This document shows, piece after piece, positions 62,269 through 64,000 of a DNA stretch of 64,000 nt (its first letter is position 1; each line of letters begins with the position of its first letter). Made by a program: the position numbers and the translations under genes. Source of the DNA: Melioribacter sp. (GTDB lineage Bacteria; Bacteroidota; Ignavibacteria; Ignavibacteriales; Melioribacteraceae); assembly GCA_003155655.1 (NCBI GenBank), contig PMDS01000026.1:26161-90160 (forward strand). Direction: 5' to 3'. The notes beneath the pieces were generated by a model. It saw only the letters and a program-made list of their open reading frames with translations, did no database searches and had not been told where the DNA came from.

Positions 62269-62883
62269 TTATCCGGCTCTTTTTTCAATAATAACTTTTT
62301 GCATTACTACTTTTTCTAACGGTTTATCATTTTTGTCGGTTTTTACTTTGCCAATGTCATTAATCACGTTCATTCCGCTGGTTACAATGCCAAAAATAGT
62401 GTGCTTTCCATCTAACCAGGGCGTAGGAACAGTTGTAATAAAAAATTGACTTCCATTTGTATTGGGTCCTGCATTTGCCATCGAGACAACGCCGGGGTCA
62501 TCGTGATGCAGAGTTGGTACAATTTCGTCCTCAAATGTTTTTCCGTAAATGCTTTCTCCGCCGGAACCTGTGCCGGTCGGATCTCCGCCTTGAATCATAA
62601 AATCTTTTATTACTCTGTGAAATATCAATCCATTGTAGTATCCTTTGGCTGCAAGCTGAACAAAATTTTGTACGGTTTTCGGAGTTTGTTTTGTAAAAAA
62701 TTCTATGTCAAATGTTCCTATGTTTGTTTCAATAACTGCTGCTAATTTTTCCCCATCTTTTAAGTTCATAAGCTGATCCACAGTTGCTCCTTCTTCTGAT
62801 GATTGAATTACCTTTGGTTTACATCCGGTAATTAATATTAATGCAATAATAAAAAGTGTTATAATATATTTTCTTGAATCCAT
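62269..62883 (-). CDS. Cyclophilin-type peptidyl-prolyl isomerase lipoprotein
   Basis: A 204-residue exported isomerase. The lipoprotein signal ends ILITGC (Cys21). The cyclophilin domain follows with [44 protein letters not shown] and [11 protein letters not shown]; the catalytic Arg (FHRV) and the QFFIT segment are intact. It should help fold proteins in the periplasm. AGGAGG precedes the ATG. It is flanked by uppP and holA, probably one transcript. Confidence 0.95.
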   Translation of the reverse strand: MDSRKYIITLFIIALILITGCKPKVIQSSEEGATVDQLMNLKDGEKLAAVIETNIGTFDIEFFTKQTPKTVQNFVQLAAKGYYNGLIFHRVIKDFMIQGGDPTGTGSGGESIYGKTFEDEIVPTLHHDDPGVVSMANAGPNTNGSQFFITTVPTPWLDGKHTIFGIVTSGMNVINDIGKVKTDKNDKPLEKVVMQKVIIEKRAG

Positions 62884-62892
62884 AACATCCTC

Positions 62893-63741
62893 CTAAGGCA
62901 GAATAAGACCTTTTGCAATCAACACTAAAATCAAAGCACCAATTACTATCCTGTAGATAATGAAAATAAATGTAGTATTCGTCTTTAAGTAACGTAAAAG
63001 AAATCCAATGGTGGCATATCCAACAATAGCCGCGGCAATTGTTCCAATAGCCATATTTATCAGACCATGTTTATCAAGAAATTTAAGCGATTGGTAAAAT
63101 TCAAGTAATCCGCTGGCAGCTACTGCGGGAATGCTTATCAAGAAAGAAAAACGCGCGGCAGTCTCTCTGTTAAATCCTAAAAATAATCCGGCAGTAATAG
63201 TAGTTCCGGATCTGGAAGACCCGGGTATTAAAGCCATTGCCTGTGCAATTCCAACAATTAAGGCATCATACCATTTCAAATTCTTCAATTCACGATTAAA
63301 TCTTCCGGTTTTTTCTGCTGCAGCTAAAATAACTGCAAGGATAATCAGACTTGCAGCAATAACATATAAATTTTTTGTAAATACTCCTTCAATTTGATGT
63401 CTGAATGCTAGTCCAATTACTGCAACCGGAATTGTAGCAATAATTATAAACCATCCCATTTTTGAATTCAAATTTTGAGATGAAAAACTTTTTCTTTGTA
63501 ATAGATTTTCATTAAAAAAGTCAATAATAATATTTAACAAATCCTTCCAGAAATAAATAATTACAGCCATCAGTGTTCCAAGCTGGATTACTGCAATAAA
63601 TGCAGTCCAATGTTCAGGATTATCTAATGAAATTAAATTCATCAGTTTGCCTGCAACCGTCAAATGACCGGTGCTGCTTATTGGAAGAAATTCCGTTATT
63701 CCCTGGATGATTCCCAAAATAATTGCATCAAGTGTGTTCAA
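62893..63741 (-). CDS. uppP: Undecaprenyl-diphosphatase
   Basis: A 282-residue polytopic membrane phosphatase (BacA family) that recycles undecaprenyl pyrophosphate to the monophosphate carrier used for peptidoglycan and surface glycans. The two active-site signatures are present: GITEFLPISSTGHL near the N-terminus and PGSSRSGTTI in the middle, with GFNRETAARFSFLISIP after it. The start is TTG 63741, preceded by AGGAG at good spacing. It ties in with the lipid A and glycan genes elsewhere in the window. Confidence 0.96.
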   Translation of the reverse strand: MNTLDAIILGIIQGITEFLPISSTGHLTVAGKLMNLISLDNPEHWTAFIAVIQLGTLMAVIIYFWKDLLNIIIDFFNENLLQRKSFSSQNLNSKMGWFIIIATIPVAVIGLAFRHQIEGVFTKNLYVIAASLIILAVILAAAEKTGRFNRELKNLKWYDALIVGIAQAMALIPGSSRSGTTITAGLFLGFNRETAARFSFLISIPAVAASGLLEFYQSLKFLDKHGLINMAIGTIAAAIVGYATIGFLLRYLKTNTTFIFIIYRIVIGALILVLIAKGLILP

Positions 63742-63750
63742 GTTTTTCTC

Positions 63751-64000
63751 CTAAAATGTGTATGTAACGCCAAGATAAATTCCAAAAGAGATTGAATTAA
63801 TATTTAAATTCTCTCCAATTGAGTTATTAACAAGTTTACTACTGCCGTTGGATACTTCTCCCGGTGCATCATATCTTGCATCAAGGCCAATCAGGGCATA
63901 GAAATTTTTTGACAATTGTGTGTTACCCACAGCACAAAGAAGAAGACCAACACCTGAAGCGGTATAATTAGAACTCGAATAAACTTTTTCATTAAGTGAA
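63751..64000 (-). CDS. Outer-membrane beta-barrel protein, C-terminal end (5' truncated by window)
   Basis: On the minus strand the frame is open from the window edge to the TAG at 63751-63753, giving 82 residues. The sequence alternates polar and hydrophobic positions (VGLLLCAVGNTQL, FYALIGLDARYDAPG) and ends SFGIYLGVTYTF. The terminal phenylalanine and aromatic strand are the usual barrel-assembly signal. It appears to be the last ~80 residues of an outer-membrane protein; the family cannot be named from this part. Its stop is 10 bp before the uppP start. Confidence 0.7.
   Translation of the reverse strand, partial: SLNEKVYSSSNYTASGVGLLLCAVGNTQLSKNFYALIGLDARYDAPGEVSNGSSKLVNNSIGENLNINSISFGIYLGVTYTF

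Overview
The window looks like a chromosomal segment from a Gram-negative, AT-rich bacterium of the Bacteroidota/Chlorobiota/Ignavibacteriota (FCB) group. I infer this from: lipid A genes (lpxB, lpxK, an msbA-like exporter); outer-membrane barrels ending in an aromatic residue; an Mrp ATPase without the usual CxxC; an AHQxGTPxSSL histidine-kinase H-box; a 7TM-HD phosphodiesterase; and frequent TTG starts. An Ignavibacteria-like organism is my best guess, but there is no rRNA to settle it. I saw no rRNA, tRNA, CRISPR array or complete insertion sequence.

Layout. 0-1.8 kb: 3' end of purA and an orphan sensor kinase. 2.0-4.3 kb: small accessory block with a Panacea-domain antitoxin, a PemK/MazF-like partner and a membrane-anchored unknown. 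4.4-7.1 kb: dCMP deaminase and polyphosphate kinase. 7.1-14.0 kb: accessory/defence island with a helically phased 11-bp repeat, a Fic remnant among GGTTCA repeats, a type III restriction-modification operon (res, mod on minus), a dinD remnant bracketed by a 77-bp direct repeat and a MITE-like hairpin, and a RhuM-family gene. 14.2-37.3 kb: mostly housekeeping genes, nearly all plus: mrp, NifU-like, tpiA, a GH2-like/membrane fusion, smc, a HAD phosphatase, a methyltransferase, lpxB-LPLAT-lpxK, ppdK, queA-ispD-plsY-gpsA, recG. 37.4-41.3 kb: a tightly coupled operon of two Ddl-like ATP-grasp ligases, a GNAT acetyltransferase and a lysine 2,3-aminomutase-like radical SAM enzyme with an Asn-Gly repeat tail. 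41.5-46.6 kb (minus): a duplicated-module unknown, a thioredoxin-fold protein, nadK, a WaaE-like glycosyltransferase, and an O-antigen-ligase-like protein with a large beta-rich insertion. 46.9-48.7 kb: msbA-like ABC exporter (plus). 48.9-64.0 kb (minus): lipoprotein, xerD, pgpH-like, HAD, STAS, GT9-like fragment, ligA, rodZ-like, rsmB, rpmE, sigma factor with probable anti-sigma, holA, cyclophilin, uppP and the end of an outer-membrane protein.

How the genes work together. Envelope assembly is a strong theme: lipid A synthesis and flipping, surface glycan transfer, undecaprenyl phosphate recycling, phospholipid precursors and a cell-shape factor. The most likely under-described items are the KamA/ATP-grasp/GNAT operon (possibly making a beta-lysine-containing small molecule), the Panacea-linked toxin candidate, the O-antigen ligase with its inserted periplasmic domain, and the GH2-like protein that lacks its acid/base glutamate and is fused to a six-helix membrane domain. 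All functions are inferred from sequence reading alone; no database search was run.
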